Source: Actinotalea lenta (lineage in GTDB: Bacteria > Actinomycetota > Actinomycetes > Actinomycetales > Cellulomonadaceae). Taken from it: DNA of 64,000 nt. Under the pieces are notes generated by a model. The model was not told where the DNA came from, did not search any database, and worked only from the letters and a program-made list of their open reading frames with translations. A program made the translations under genes and the position numbers. Positions within the stretch are counted from its first letter, which is position 1, and the number at the start of each line of letters is the position of its first letter. Below, piece after piece: positions 12,300 through 20,930 of this stretch. The stretch is from positions 2,848,721 through 2,912,720 of the forward strand of contig NZ_JAUQYP010000001.1 in assembly GCF_030586465.1 (NCBI RefSeq), given 5' to 3'.

Positions 12300-13472
12300 T
12301 CAGGCCATCCCGGCGGCCCGGGCACGCGTCACGACGTCGGGCAGCGCCGCCAGCACGGCCTCGACGTCGCCGGGCGTGGACGTGCGCCCGAACGAGAATC
12401 GCAGTGCACCTCGGGCATCGACCTCCTCGACCCCGCAGGCCAGCAGCACGTGGCTCGGCTGGGCGACGCCCGCCGTGCACGCCGAGCCGGTCGAGCACGC
12501 GACACCGTGGGAGTCCATGAGGTAGATCAGCGAGTCGCCCTCGCACCCGGGGAAGGTCAGGTGCAGGTTGTGCGGCACTCGCAGGCCCGACGCCGGGTCG
12601 GGCCCGCGGAGCACGGCGTCCGGGACCAGGTCCCGCACCCCTGCGAGCAGCGCGTCCCGCAGGCCCGCGAGCCGGGCCGTCTGCGCGGGCAGGTCCGAGA
12701 CCGCGAGCTCCGCGGCGAGCGCGAAACCGGCCACGCCCACGACGTCCAGCGTGCCCGAGCGCACCGAACGCTCCTGCCCTCCGCCGTGCAGGACCGGGAC
12801 GAGGTCCAGCCCCCGCCGCACCACCAGGGCCCCGACGCCGACCGGGCCGCCCAGCTTGTGCGCGGTGAGGCTGACCGCGTCGGCGCGGACGGCGGCCAGG
12901 TCGACCGGCAGGTGGCCGACGGCCTGCACGGCGTCGGTGTGCACCGGCACGCCCCACGCGTGCGCCCGGGCCACCACGTCGGCGACCGGCTGGATGGTCC
13001 CGATCTCGTTGTTCGCCCACATCACCGAGACCACGGCCACCCGGTCCCCGTGCGCCGCGAGCTCGGCGTCCAGCGCGGCGAGGTCGAGCCGCCCGTCGTC
13101 GTGCACGGGGAGCTCGACGACCTCGGCACCCTGGCTCGCGAGCCACCGGGCCGGGTCGAGCACCGCGTGGTGCTCCACCGCGGAGACCAGCACCCGGGTT
13201 CGACGCGGGTCCGCGGCGTGGCGGGCCCACCACAGGCCCTTGATCGCGAGGTTGTCGGCCTCCGTCCCGCCCGAGGTCCACACGACCTCCGTGGGGTGAG
13301 CGCCGACCGCGGCCGCGAGCCGCTCGCGGCTCTCCTCCACGACCCGGCGCGCCTCCCGTCCCGCGGCGTGCACCGATGACGGGTTCCCCACGACGCCCAG
13401 CCGGGCCGCCATCGCCTCGGCGACCTGTGGATGGATCGGCGTCGTGGCCGCGTGGTCGAGGTAGCGGGTCAC
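12300..13472 (-). CDS. Cysteine desulfurase (IscS/NifS family)
   Basis: This PLP enzyme of 390 residues takes sulfur from cysteine for tRNA thiolation and Fe-S clusters. It shows YLDHAATTP at the start, [19 protein letters not shown], the PLP lysine in [10 protein letters not shown] (Lys about 206), [12 protein letters not shown], and the active cysteine in [10 protein letters not shown] (Cys about 326). Directly upstream of mnmA it most likely supplies MnmA with sulfur. GTG 13472 is preceded at 6 nt by TACACT, which suggests a leaderless start. Dedicated Fe-S use (Suf type) is less likely because no suf genes are nearby. Confidence 0.95.
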   Translation of the reverse strand: MTRYLDHAATTPIHPQVAEAMAARLGVVGNPSSVHAAGREARRVVEESRERLAAAVGAHPTEVVWTSGGTEADNLAIKGLWWARHAADPRRTRVLVSAVEHHAVLDPARWLASQGAEVVELPVHDDGRLDLAALDAELAAHGDRVAVVSVMWANNEIGTIQPVADVVARAHAWGVPVHTDAVQAVGHLPVDLAAVRADAVSLTAHKLGGPVGVGALVVRRGLDLVPVLHGGGQERSVRSGTLDVVGVAGFALAAELAVSDLPAQTARLAGLRDALLAGVRDLVPDAVLRGPDPASGLRVPHNLHLTFPGCEGDSLIYLMDSHGVACSTGSACTAGVAQPSHVLLACGVEEVDARGALRFSFGRTSTPGDVEAVLAALPDVVTRARAAGMA

Positions 13473-13478
13473 GGCGCG

Positions 13479-13484
13479 AGTGTA
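13479..13484 (-). promoter_or_regulatory. Putative leaderless -10 box of iscS-like gene (TACACT)
   Basis: On the minus strand TACACT ends 6 nt before the GTG start. The facing APH-like gene has its own box only about 50 nt away, so this is a compact divergent promoter. Confidence 0.45.
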
Positions 13485-13534
13485 CGAACCGGACCGCCGG
13501 CCGGACCCGCACGGCCGATCGGTCCCGCGCCTGG

Positions 13535-13540
13535 CACAAT
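13535..13540 (+). promoter_or_regulatory. Putative leaderless -10 box of APH-like gene (CACAAT)
   Basis: CACAAT ends 6 nt before GTG 13547. There is no Shine-Dalgarno sequence. Confidence 0.45.
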
Positions 13541-13546
13541 CACCCG

Positions 13547-14518
13547 GTGACCAATGACGGCCCGCCGCTGGCGTTCAGCGGATCACGACTCGCGTGGGCG
13601 GACATGCCCCGCGACCTCCGCTCCCGGATCGCCGAGCTGGCCGGGGCCGCGGTCGTGGCCGAGGCCCCTGCGACCGTCGGGTTCAGCCCGGGCTACGCAT
13701 CGCTGCTCGAGCTCGGTGACGGCACACAGGTGTTCGTCAAGGCGGTGTCGCCCGAGCAGAACCCCGACTCACCCAACCTGGCGCGCGCCGAGATCCGCGC
13801 GCTCGAGGCGCTGCCGCCGGGTGTCCCGGCCCCGCGGCTGCAGTGGTCGCACGACGACGGCACCTGGGTGGTGATGGGCATCACCGCCGTAGCGGGCCGC
13901 TCCCCGGAGCACCCGTGGACCCCGGAGCAGCGGCGGCGGGTGCTCGACCTCGCCGCAGAGCTCGCGCGGGCCGGTACCCCCGCACCTGCCTGCCTGCCAC
14001 CGCTGTCGGTCGCGCTGACGGGGCTGGCCGCCAGCACGCGGGCGCTCGCGCAGTCCCCGGCGGACCTCGACGCGGCCGTGGCCGCCATGGCCGAGGACGG
14101 GCCCTGGCTCGTGGAGCACCGCGAGGACCTCGTGCGCTGGGCCGAGGAGGCCCCGACCGCGGCGGTGGGCCACTCCCTGGCCCACAACGACCTGCGCACG
14201 GACAACGTGCTGCTCGGGCAGGACGGCACGTGGGTGGTCGACTGGCCGCACGCGAGCAAGGACGCACCCGCCTGGTACGACCTCGTCGGGCTCCTCGTGA
14301 GCATCGCGATGCAGGGCGGCGGCGACCCGGACGCGCTGTTCTGGGAACACCCCGCCGCCGCCGGCGCCGACCGGGAGTCCGTCCGGGCGGTGCTCGCCGC
14401 GCTCACCGGGTACTTCCTGCAGGGTGCGGTGCAACCCCCGCCACCCGGGATCGCCAACCTGCGTGCCTTCCAGCGTGCGCACGCCCGGGCGGCGCTGGCC
14501 TGGCTGCGGCGCTTCTGA
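13547..14518 (+). CDS. Aminoglycoside phosphotransferase-like kinase (APH fold)
   Basis: This is a small-molecule kinase of about 323 residues. Kinase features are the ATP-binding lysine in QVFVKAV, the catalytic loop GHSLAHNDLRTDNVLL (with the HND form of the Brenner motif) and the metal-binding WVVDWPHA. Members phosphorylate sugars, antibiotics, choline or homoserine, and the substrate cannot be read from the sequence. GTG 13547 was chosen because a CACAAT box sits 6 nt before it and family homology begins within 20 residues. It ends 3 nt from the convergent etfA gene and has no obvious operon partner. Confidence 0.8.
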   Translation: MTNDGPPLAFSGSRLAWADMPRDLRSRIAELAGAAVVAEAPATVGFSPGYASLLELGDGTQVFVKAVSPEQNPDSPNLARAEIRALEALPPGVPAPRLQWSHDDGTWVVMGITAVAGRSPEHPWTPEQRRRVLDLAAELARAGTPAPACLPPLSVALTGLAASTRALAQSPADLDAAVAAMAEDGPWLVEHREDLVRWAEEAPTAAVGHSLAHNDLRTDNVLLGQDGTWVVDWPHASKDAPAWYDLVGLLVSIAMQGGGDPDALFWEHPAAAGADRESVRAVLAALTGYFLQGAVQPPPPGIANLRAFQRAHARAALAWLRRF

Positions 14519-14521
14519 GAC

Positions 14522-15505
14522 TCACCCGCGCCGGCGGCGAAGCTCCTGCGTCGCCTGCGGCAGGACCGTGCGCAGGTCGCCGACGATCCCCAGGTCGGCG
14601 ATCTCGAAGATCGGCGCGTCCGCGTCCGTGTTGACCGCCACGATCACTCCCGAGGCCTGCATCCCGCCCCGGTGGTGCACCGCACCGGACACCCCCGCGC
14701 CGATGTAGAGGCGCGGGGACACCGTCACCCCGGTCTGACCGATCTGCGCGTCCTTGTCGATCCAGCCCTCGTCGGTCGCGACCCGGGTGGCGCCGACGGC
14801 GCCGCCGAGCACGTCGGCCAGCTCGACGAGCGGGCCGAAGTCGCCCTCGGTCCCCCGGCCGCCGACGACGACGACCTGCGCCGCACCCAGGTCCGGGCGA
14901 TCGGACGGTGCCCGCTCGGTGCGTTCGACGACCTCGACACCGGCCGCTGCGGCCGAGAGGTCGAGCTCGTGTCGGACCACGTCGGGCGTGCCGCTCCCGA
15001 CGGGCTCCGTCTCCACCGCGTGCGGCTTGACCGCCAGCACCGTGACGGGGGTCACGGCGGTGCACCGCGACGTCCAGGTCGCCGCGAAGACCTGCTTGTG
15101 GGCCACCAGGGCGTCCCCGTCGAGCTCCACGGAGGCGACGTCGACCATCACGCCGGCCCCGGTGAGCACGCCGAGCCGGGCGGCCACCTCCTTGTTCTCG
15201 AACGAGGAGCCCAGCAGCACCGCACGCGTGCTCGGCGTGACCAACCCGGCCAGCGCCTCGGCCACGACGGGGGTGAGCCGCGGGTGGGCGTCACCCGTGC
15301 CCACGGCGTGCAGGACGGCAGCCCCGTGCTCGCCCACCTGCGTGAGCACGTCGGCCGGTGGCGCGACGGGCTCCCCACCCACCACCCACACGGCGTGCAC
15401 GGTCCCGATCCCGCGCCCGAGCGCGAGGAGCTCGAGCGACTGGGGTCGCAGGGTCTGGTCGTCGGCGTGGTCCAGCAGGACGAGGACGTCGGCCTGGGTC
15501 GTCAT
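14522..15505 (-). CDS. etfA: Electron transfer flavoprotein alpha subunit
   Basis: EtfA with EtfB accepts electrons from acyl-CoA and other dehydrogenases and passes them to the quinone pool. The 327-residue protein has the ETF alpha N-terminal domain, and a C-terminal FAD-binding domain with VVGGRGTEGDF, QIGQTGVTVSPRLYIGAGVSG in two parts, the HHRGGM stretch, and VAVNTDADAPIFEIADLGIVGD close to the end. It starts at ATG 15505, 16 nt after the etfB stop, so the two form an operon in the usual B-A order. No partner dehydrogenase is in the window. Confidence 0.95.
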   Translation of the reverse strand: MTTQADVLVLLDHADDQTLRPQSLELLALGRGIGTVHAVWVVGGEPVAPPADVLTQVGEHGAAVLHAVGTGDAHPRLTPVVAEALAGLVTPSTRAVLLGSSFENKEVAARLGVLTGAGVMVDVASVELDGDALVAHKQVFAATWTSRCTAVTPVTVLAVKPHAVETEPVGSGTPDVVRHELDLSAAAAGVEVVERTERAPSDRPDLGAAQVVVVGGRGTEGDFGPLVELADVLGGAVGATRVATDEGWIDKDAQIGQTGVTVSPRLYIGAGVSGAVHHRGGMQASGVIVAVNTDADAPIFEIADLGIVGDLRTVLPQATQELRRRRG

Positions 15506-15521
15506 CGGTGTCTCCGGTCGG

Positions 15522-16310
15522 TCAGACGAGCTTGTGCTCGGCGAGGAAGTCCGCCAGCCGCACGCCGGCATCGCCCTCGTCGGTGATGAGCACGCGGTCG
15601 GTGCGCGGGGGCCGGGGCTCGGCCGTCAGCACCCGGGTCCTGGCCCCGGCGGCGCCGACGGCGGCCGGGTCGATCCCGAGGTCGCCCAGGTCGAGCGTCC
15701 GCACCGGCTTCTTGCGGGCGGCCATGATCCCGGCGAACGCCGGGTAGCGCGGCTCGTTGGCCTGGTCCGTGACCGAGACGAGCGCCGGGAGCGGCGCGCG
15801 CAGGACCTCGGTGGCGTGGTCCAGGTCGCGCCGCACCTGCACCGCGCCGCCGGCCACCTGCACGTCGACGGCCAGGGTCAGCTGCGGCAGGCCCAGCTCG
15901 GCGGCGAGCGCGGCCGGGAGCATCGACGTCAGCGCGTCCAGCGAGGCCATCCCGGTGATCACCAGGTCGACCGGGCCGTCGGCGGCGATCGAGCGCACCG
16001 CGGCGGCCAGGACGCGAGCCGTGCCGAACACGTCGGTGCCGGCCAGCGCGTCGTCCAGGACGTGCACGCCCTGGTCCGCGCCCATCTGCAGCGCACGGCG
16101 CACGGCGTCCTCGGCGTCGTCGGGCCCCATGGTCAGCGCGACCACCTCGGCGTCGTGCTCCTCGGCGATCACCAGCGCGGCCTCGACGGCGTTCTCGTCG
16201 AGCTCGTTGAGCGTGCCGTCCCCGCCGTCACGCTCGACCCGGCCGTCGGGGCCCAGGCGACGGTCCGCCATCAGGTCCGGGACGTGCTTGACGCACACGA
16301 CGATCCTCAC
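15522..16310 (-). CDS. etfB: Electron transfer flavoprotein beta subunit
   Basis: This is the 262-residue beta subunit of ETF, the AMP-binding partner of EtfA. It shows the family start RIVVCVKHVPD, LNELDENAVEAAL, the ITGMASLDALTSMLPAALA region and the C-terminal FLAEHKLV. GTG 16310 is preceded by AGGAGC about 10 nt upstream. A TAGCCT box at 16349-16354 would give a leader of about 30 nt. It is first in the etfBA operon and divergent from glgX. Confidence 0.95.
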   Translation of the reverse strand: MRIVVCVKHVPDLMADRRLGPDGRVERDGGDGTLNELDENAVEAALVIAEEHDAEVVALTMGPDDAEDAVRRALQMGADQGVHVLDDALAGTDVFGTARVLAAAVRSIAADGPVDLVITGMASLDALTSMLPAALAAELGLPQLTLAVDVQVAGGAVQVRRDLDHATEVLRAPLPALVSVTDQANEPRYPAFAGIMAARKKPVRTLDLGDLGIDPAAVGAAGARTRVLTAEPRPPRTDRVLITDEGDAGVRLADFLAEHKLV

Positions 16311-16348
16311 CTGGCCCAGAGCTCCTCTCCGTCCGCGAGCGACGCCAC

Positions 16349-16354
16349 AGGCTA
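16349..16354 (-). promoter_or_regulatory. Putative -10 box of etfBA (TAGCCT)
   Basis: On the minus strand TAGCCT lies about 38 nt before GTG 16310. The resulting leader of about 30 nt carries AGGAG. This is a conventional leadered promoter, unlike many others in the window. Confidence 0.4.
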
Positions 16355-16440
16355 CCCGTCGGCGCACCCCGGCGCCGGTCGGGGGGCGGCGACGGCCCGC
16401 GGCGCGCCGAGCCGTGCCGTCGCGGACCCGTCAGGTGCGT

Positions 16441-16446
16441 CACACT
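16441..16446 (+). promoter_or_regulatory. Putative -10 box of glgX (CACACT)
   Basis: CACACT ends 8 nt before ATG 16455. No Shine-Dalgarno sequence precedes the start, so the transcript is probably leaderless or nearly so. Confidence 0.35.
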
Positions 16447-16454
16447 GGTGCACC

Positions 16455-18701
16455 ATGCGGCACGACGACACGGGCTACGGCAACCTGCGGCGCCTGGGCG
16501 TGCACCCCGTCGGCGACGGCATCGACGTGGCGGTGCTCGCCTCGCACGCGGACGCCGTCGAGCTGTGCCTGCTCGACCCCGATCCGCACGCCGCGGACGG
16601 CTGGGCCGAGCGGCGCGTGCCGCTGTCCGGGCCTACCTACGGCGTGTGGCACGCACACGTGCCCGGGGTCGGTCCCGGGCAGCGCTACGGGTTCCGCGCG
16701 CACGGCCGCTGGGACCCCGCGGCAGGGCTGCGGTACAACCCCGCGAAGCTGCTGGTGGACCCCTATGGGCGGGGCCTGGACGGGCTCGAGCGGCTCAGCG
16801 CGCCACGGTCCGAACGCTACGGGCACCTGGTGGACGACGGTCACCAGCCGGCCGACGGTCTGCGCACCAGGGACGACACCGACTCGCGTGCGGTGGTGCC
16901 GCACTCGGTCGTGGTGGCGGACCCGGGCGTGGCGCCGGACACCCGGCCACGGGTCCCCATGAGCCACACCGTGGTGTACGAGGCTCACGTCCGCGGCCTG
17001 ACCCGCCGCATGACGACGCTGCCCGCCGAGCTGCGGGGTACCTATGCGGGTCTCGGCCACCCCGCGACCGTCGCGCACCTGACCGGGCTCGGGGTCACCA
17101 CGCTCGAACTCCTGCCGATCCAGGCCATCGCGACCGAGCCGTGGCTCGTGCGCGAGGGCCGCGGCAACTACTGGGGCTACAACACGCTGGGGTACTTCGC
17201 CCCGCACCCGTCCTACGCGACGCAGGCCGCGCAGGACGCCGGACCCGACGCGGTGCTGTCCGAGGTCCGCGACGCGGTCCAGGCGCTGCACGCCGCGGGC
17301 ATCGAGGTGGTCCTCGACGTGGTCTACAACCACACGTGCGAGGGAGGCACGGACGGGCCGCACCTGTCCTGGCGCGGCCTGGATCCGACCGTGTACTACC
17401 TGCACGACGGGTCGACCCCGGCCCGGTTCGCCGACATCACGGGGTGCGGCAACAGCCTGGACTTCCGCAGGCCCAGGGTCGTCCAGCTCACCCTGGACTC
17501 GCTGCGCTGGTGGGCGGAGCGCGTAGGCGTGGACGGGTTCCGATTCGACCTGATGGTCACGCTGGGGCGGGACGCGGACGGCTTCACCCCGAACCACCCC
17601 TTCCTCACCGCGCTGCAGACCGACCCGGTGCTGTGCGACCGCAAGATGATCGCCGAGCCGTGGGACCTGGGCCCGGGCGGCTGGCGCACCGGTGGGTTCC
17701 CCGCACCCCACTCGGAGTGGAACGACCGGTTCCGCAACGCCGTGCGGTCCTTCTGGCTGGCCGACCCCGCCGCGGCCGCGCACGGCAGGCCCGGGCACGG
17801 GGTGCGCGACCTCGCGACCCGACTGGCCGGCTCCGCCGACCTGTTCGGCCACTCCGACCCACCCCTGCTGCGCGGGGTGGTCGCTTCGGTCAACTACGTC
17901 ACGGCCCACGACGGGTTCACCATGGCCGACCTGGTCGCCTACGAGCACAAGCACAACCTGGCCAACGGTGAGCAGAACCGCGACGGCACGGACGACAACC
18001 GGTCCTGGAACCACGGCATCGAAGGACCGGTCGCGGAGCAGGGACCGGGCCTGGAGATCCTGCCGTTGCGCCGGCGATCCATCCGCAACCTGCTGGGCAC
18101 GCTCCTGCTGTCGGCCGGGGTCCCCATGCTGACCGCCGGGGACGAGCTGGGCCGGACCCAGCACGGCAACAACAACGCCTACAACCAGGACACCGAGATC
18201 TCCTGGCTGGACTGGGAGCTCAGCCCGTGGCGGCAGAACCTGCTGGCCACCACGCGCCACCTCATCAGGCTCCGGCGCGAGCTGCCGGCCCTGACCACGG
18301 CTGCCTTCTACCGCGGCCGCCCGTTCGACGGGTGCCCGGACGACCGGCCCGACCTGCTGTGGCGCACCGCCGAGGGTGCCGCGGTGCTGACCGAGCACTG
18401 GCAGGACCCGGCCACCCGCACCCTGCAGATGATCCGCACCGCGTGCGACGGCTCGGCGGTCCTGCTGGTGGTCAACGGCGCGCTCGACCCGGTGCCCGTC
18501 ACGCTGGCCGACGGGGCGGCCGGGGACTGGACCCTGGAGTGGGAGTCGGGCGCCGAGCACCCCGACGAGCTGGACGGCGACCCGCAGGTCGTGCCGCCGG
18601 GCACGGTGGTGGAGACCGACGCGCTGTCCCTGCGGCTCTACTCGGCCCGCGCCGGTGGTGCCCCGGACGCCCAGGTGTCCGAACCTGGCGACCCTCGGTA
18701 G
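16455..18701 (+). CDS. glgX: Glycogen debranching enzyme GlgX
   Basis: This GH13 isoamylase-type enzyme cuts alpha-1,6 branches of glycogen. The 748-residue protein has an N-terminal CBM48-like domain (GVWHAHVPGVGPGQRYGFRA), then the catalytic barrel. The GH13 elements are DVVYNHT, nucleophile Asp about 365 in DGFRFDLMV, acid/base Glu about 401 in MIAEPWD, and Asp about 486 in TAHDGFT. The GlgX hallmark GDELGRTQHGNNNAYNQD is present. The unrelated name treX is used for close relatives. It is divergent from etfB and precedes glgE by 9 nt. Its stop TAG is part of the apparent -10 box of glgE. Confidence 0.95.
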   Translation: MRHDDTGYGNLRRLGVHPVGDGIDVAVLASHADAVELCLLDPDPHAADGWAERRVPLSGPTYGVWHAHVPGVGPGQRYGFRAHGRWDPAAGLRYNPAKLLVDPYGRGLDGLERLSAPRSERYGHLVDDGHQPADGLRTRDDTDSRAVVPHSVVVADPGVAPDTRPRVPMSHTVVYEAHVRGLTRRMTTLPAELRGTYAGLGHPATVAHLTGLGVTTLELLPIQAIATEPWLVREGRGNYWGYNTLGYFAPHPSYATQAAQDAGPDAVLSEVRDAVQALHAAGIEVVLDVVYNHTCEGGTDGPHLSWRGLDPTVYYLHDGSTPARFADITGCGNSLDFRRPRVVQLTLDSLRWWAERVGVDGFRFDLMVTLGRDADGFTPNHPFLTALQTDPVLCDRKMIAEPWDLGPGGWRTGGFPAPHSEWNDRFRNAVRSFWLADPAAAAHGRPGHGVRDLATRLAGSADLFGHSDPPLLRGVVASVNYVTAHDGFTMADLVAYEHKHNLANGEQNRDGTDDNRSWNHGIEGPVAEQGPGLEILPLRRRSIRNLLGTLLLSAGVPMLTAGDELGRTQHGNNNAYNQDTEISWLDWELSPWRQNLLATTRHLIRLRRELPALTTAAFYRGRPFDGCPDDRPDLLWRTAEGAAVLTEHWQDPATRTLQMIRTACDGSAVLLVVNGALDPVPVTLADGAAGDWTLEWESGAEHPDELDGDPQVVPPGTVVETDALSLRLYSARAGGAPDAQVSEPGDPR

Positions 18702-18704
18702 GTT
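18699..18704 (+). promoter_or_regulatory. Putative leaderless -10 box of glgE (TAGGTT), overlapping glgX stop codon
   Basis: TAGGTT starts with the TAG stop codon of glgX (18699-18701) and ends 6 nt before GTG 18711. The short gap has no Shine-Dalgarno sequence. Confidence 0.5.
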
Positions 18705-18710
18705 CGAGGC

Positions 18711-20930
18711 GTGAGTCCGTCGCCTGATCGCAGCGCTCCCACGCCAGACGCGCCCCGTGGCGCCCGTGCCGCGCGGGGCCCGAACCCGCGCGCCGGCCGG
18801 CGCAGGACCGAGCCGGCCACTGCGGCCGACCGCGCGCCACGACGCGTCGTCGAGGACGCGGCCGCCGCGCCGGAACCCACCACCGCGTCGCTGCCCGGCA
18901 CCGCGGGCCCTGCCCGAAGCGCCCCGGTGCCCGCCGGCGGCCGATCGTCGGTGGGCCGCATCCCGGTCGTCGACGTGCAACCCGTGCTCGAAGGGGGCCG
19001 GTGGCCGGCCAAGGCGGTGGTCGGCGAGGCCGTGGAGGTGACGGCCACCGTCTTCCGGGAGGGTCACGACGCGGTCGCCGCGAGCGCGGTCCTGCTCACG
19101 CCGGACGGCTCGGTGCACACCTCGGTCCGGATGGACGTGGTCAACCGTGGTCTGGACACCTTCCGGGCGGACCTCGTGCCGGATGCCACCGGACGATGGA
19201 GCTTCCGGGTCGAGGGCTGGTCCGACCCGTACGGCACGTGGGCGCACGACGCCGCGATCAAGGTCGAGGCTGGTATCGACGTCGAGCTGATGCTGGCCGA
19301 AGGAGCCGCACTGCTGGACCGGGCGGCGGGCCGCGACGGCCTGCCCGCCGACGTCGCCGCGGCGCTCGCCGCGGGCGCCGCCGGCCTGCGCGACACCGAG
19401 AGGTCGCCCGGCGAGCGTCTCGCCGCCGGCCTGGCGGACACGGTCGTGGCCGCCCTGGACGCGCAACCGCTGCGCGAGATGGTGACCGCATCGCCGGACC
19501 ACCCGCTCGAGGTCCAGCGTCCCCTTGCCCTCGCCGGTTCGTGGTACGAGATGTTCCCGCGCTCGGAGGGCGCCTCCTACGACGCCGCCACCCGCACGTG
19601 GCGGTCCGGCACGCTGCGCACCGCGGCGGCGCGACTCCCGGCGATCGCCCAGATGGGCTTCGACGTGGTCTACCTCACCCCCGTGCACCCGATCGGCACG
19701 ACGTACCGCAAGGGTCGCAACAACTCCCTCACCCCCGCCCCGGGGGACCCGGGGTCGCCGTACGCGATCGGTTCGCACGAGGGCGGCCACGACGCCATCC
19801 ACCCGGACCTGGGCACGTTCGACGACTTCGACGCCTTCGTCGCCCGAGCGCGCGAGCTGGGCATGGAGGTCGCCCTCGACCTGGCCCTGCAGTGCTCGCC
19901 GGACCACCCCTGGGTGACCGAGCACCCGGAGTGGTTCACCACGCGCCTGGACGGGACCATCGCCTACGCCGAGAACCCGCCCAAGAAGTACCAGGACATC
20001 TACCCGCTGAACTTCGACAACGACCCGGCCGGCATCTACGCCGAGGTGCGCCGGGTGCTCCAGGTCTGGATCGACCACGGCGTCACCGCGTTCCGGGTAG
20101 ACAACCCGCACACCAAGCCGCTGGAGTTCTGGGAGTGGCTGATCGCCGACGTCAACGCGGCGCACCCCGACGTCATCTTCCTGGCCGAGGCGTTCACCCG
20201 CCCCGCGATGATGCACACGCTGGCCAAGGTCGGCTTCCACCAGTCGTACACGTACTTCACGTGGCGCACCACGGCCGAGGAGATCGGGGAGTACCTCGAG
20301 GAGGTCTCCGGCTCCCCGGCCGCATACATGCGGCCGAGCTTCTGGCCCACCACGCACGACATCCTGACGCCCTACATGCAGCAGGGCGGCCCACCCGCCT
20401 TCGCGATCCGGGCGATCCTCGCGGCCACGGGGTCGCCCACCTGGGGCATCTACTCGGGGTACGAGCTCGTCGAGAACGTCCCCCGGCCGGGCGTCGAGGA
20501 GCAGATCGACAACGAGAAGTACGAGTACAAGCCGCGCAACTGGTTCGCTGCGCGGCAGACCGGCATCGGCGACCTGCTGACCCGCCTCAACGCGATCCGG
20601 CGCGAGCACCCCGCTCTGCAGCGCCTGCGGGGTCTGACCGTCCACCCGGTCACGGACGACGCCACGCTGTGCTTCTCGCGCCGGGTGACCGCCGCGCAGT
20701 CCCCCACGGGCAGGGCCGACACGGTGATCGTCGTGCTCAACACCGACCCGCACCACACCCGCGAAGGCGTCGTGGACCTCGACCTCACGGCCCTCGGCGC
20801 GCCGCAGGACGGCACCGTGACGGTGCGCGATCTGCTGTCCGGGGACAGCTACACCTGGGACGCGCACCCGTTCGTCCGGCTCGACCCGTGGACCCGCTGC
20901 GCTCACGTGCTGGCCGTGGAGCCGTCATGA
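18711..20930 (+). CDS. glgE: Alpha-1,4-glucan:maltose-1-phosphate maltosyltransferase GlgE
   Basis: GlgE (GH13_3) extends linear alpha-1,4-glucan with maltose from maltose-1-phosphate. The 739-residue protein has an N-terminal extension of about 80 residues rich in Pro, Ala and Arg, then the typical GRIPVVDVQPVLEGGRWPAK start of family homology. The barrel holds nucleophile Asp about 464 in AFRVDNPHTKP and acid/base Glu about 493 in IFLAEAFTRP; NWFAARQTGIG follows. GTG 18711 fits a TAGGTT box 6 nt upstream. Its stop overlaps the treS start (ATGA). With treS, mak and glgB it forms the GlgE pathway. Confidence 0.96.
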   Translation: MSPSPDRSAPTPDAPRGARAARGPNPRAGRRRTEPATAADRAPRRVVEDAAAAPEPTTASLPGTAGPARSAPVPAGGRSSVGRIPVVDVQPVLEGGRWPAKAVVGEAVEVTATVFREGHDAVAASAVLLTPDGSVHTSVRMDVVNRGLDTFRADLVPDATGRWSFRVEGWSDPYGTWAHDAAIKVEAGIDVELMLAEGAALLDRAAGRDGLPADVAAALAAGAAGLRDTERSPGERLAAGLADTVVAALDAQPLREMVTASPDHPLEVQRPLALAGSWYEMFPRSEGASYDAATRTWRSGTLRTAAARLPAIAQMGFDVVYLTPVHPIGTTYRKGRNNSLTPAPGDPGSPYAIGSHEGGHDAIHPDLGTFDDFDAFVARARELGMEVALDLALQCSPDHPWVTEHPEWFTTRLDGTIAYAENPPKKYQDIYPLNFDNDPAGIYAEVRRVLQVWIDHGVTAFRVDNPHTKPLEFWEWLIADVNAAHPDVIFLAEAFTRPAMMHTLAKVGFHQSYTYFTWRTTAEEIGEYLEEVSGSPAAYMRPSFWPTTHDILTPYMQQGGPPAFAIRAILAATGSPTWGIYSGYELVENVPRPGVEEQIDNEKYEYKPRNWFAARQTGIGDLLTRLNAIRREHPALQRLRGLTVHPVTDDATLCFSRRVTAAQSPTGRADTVIVVLNTDPHHTREGVVDLDLTALGAPQDGTVTVRDLLSGDSYTWDAHPFVRLDPWTRCAHVLAVEPS

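Noticed and set aside
16440..20906. A 1488-codon open frame on the minus strand opposite glgX and glgE
   Set aside because: It is antisense to two clear GH13 genes with intact catalytic residues; long antisense frames are expected at this GC content, and its protein is low-complexity Arg/Val/Gly-rich.
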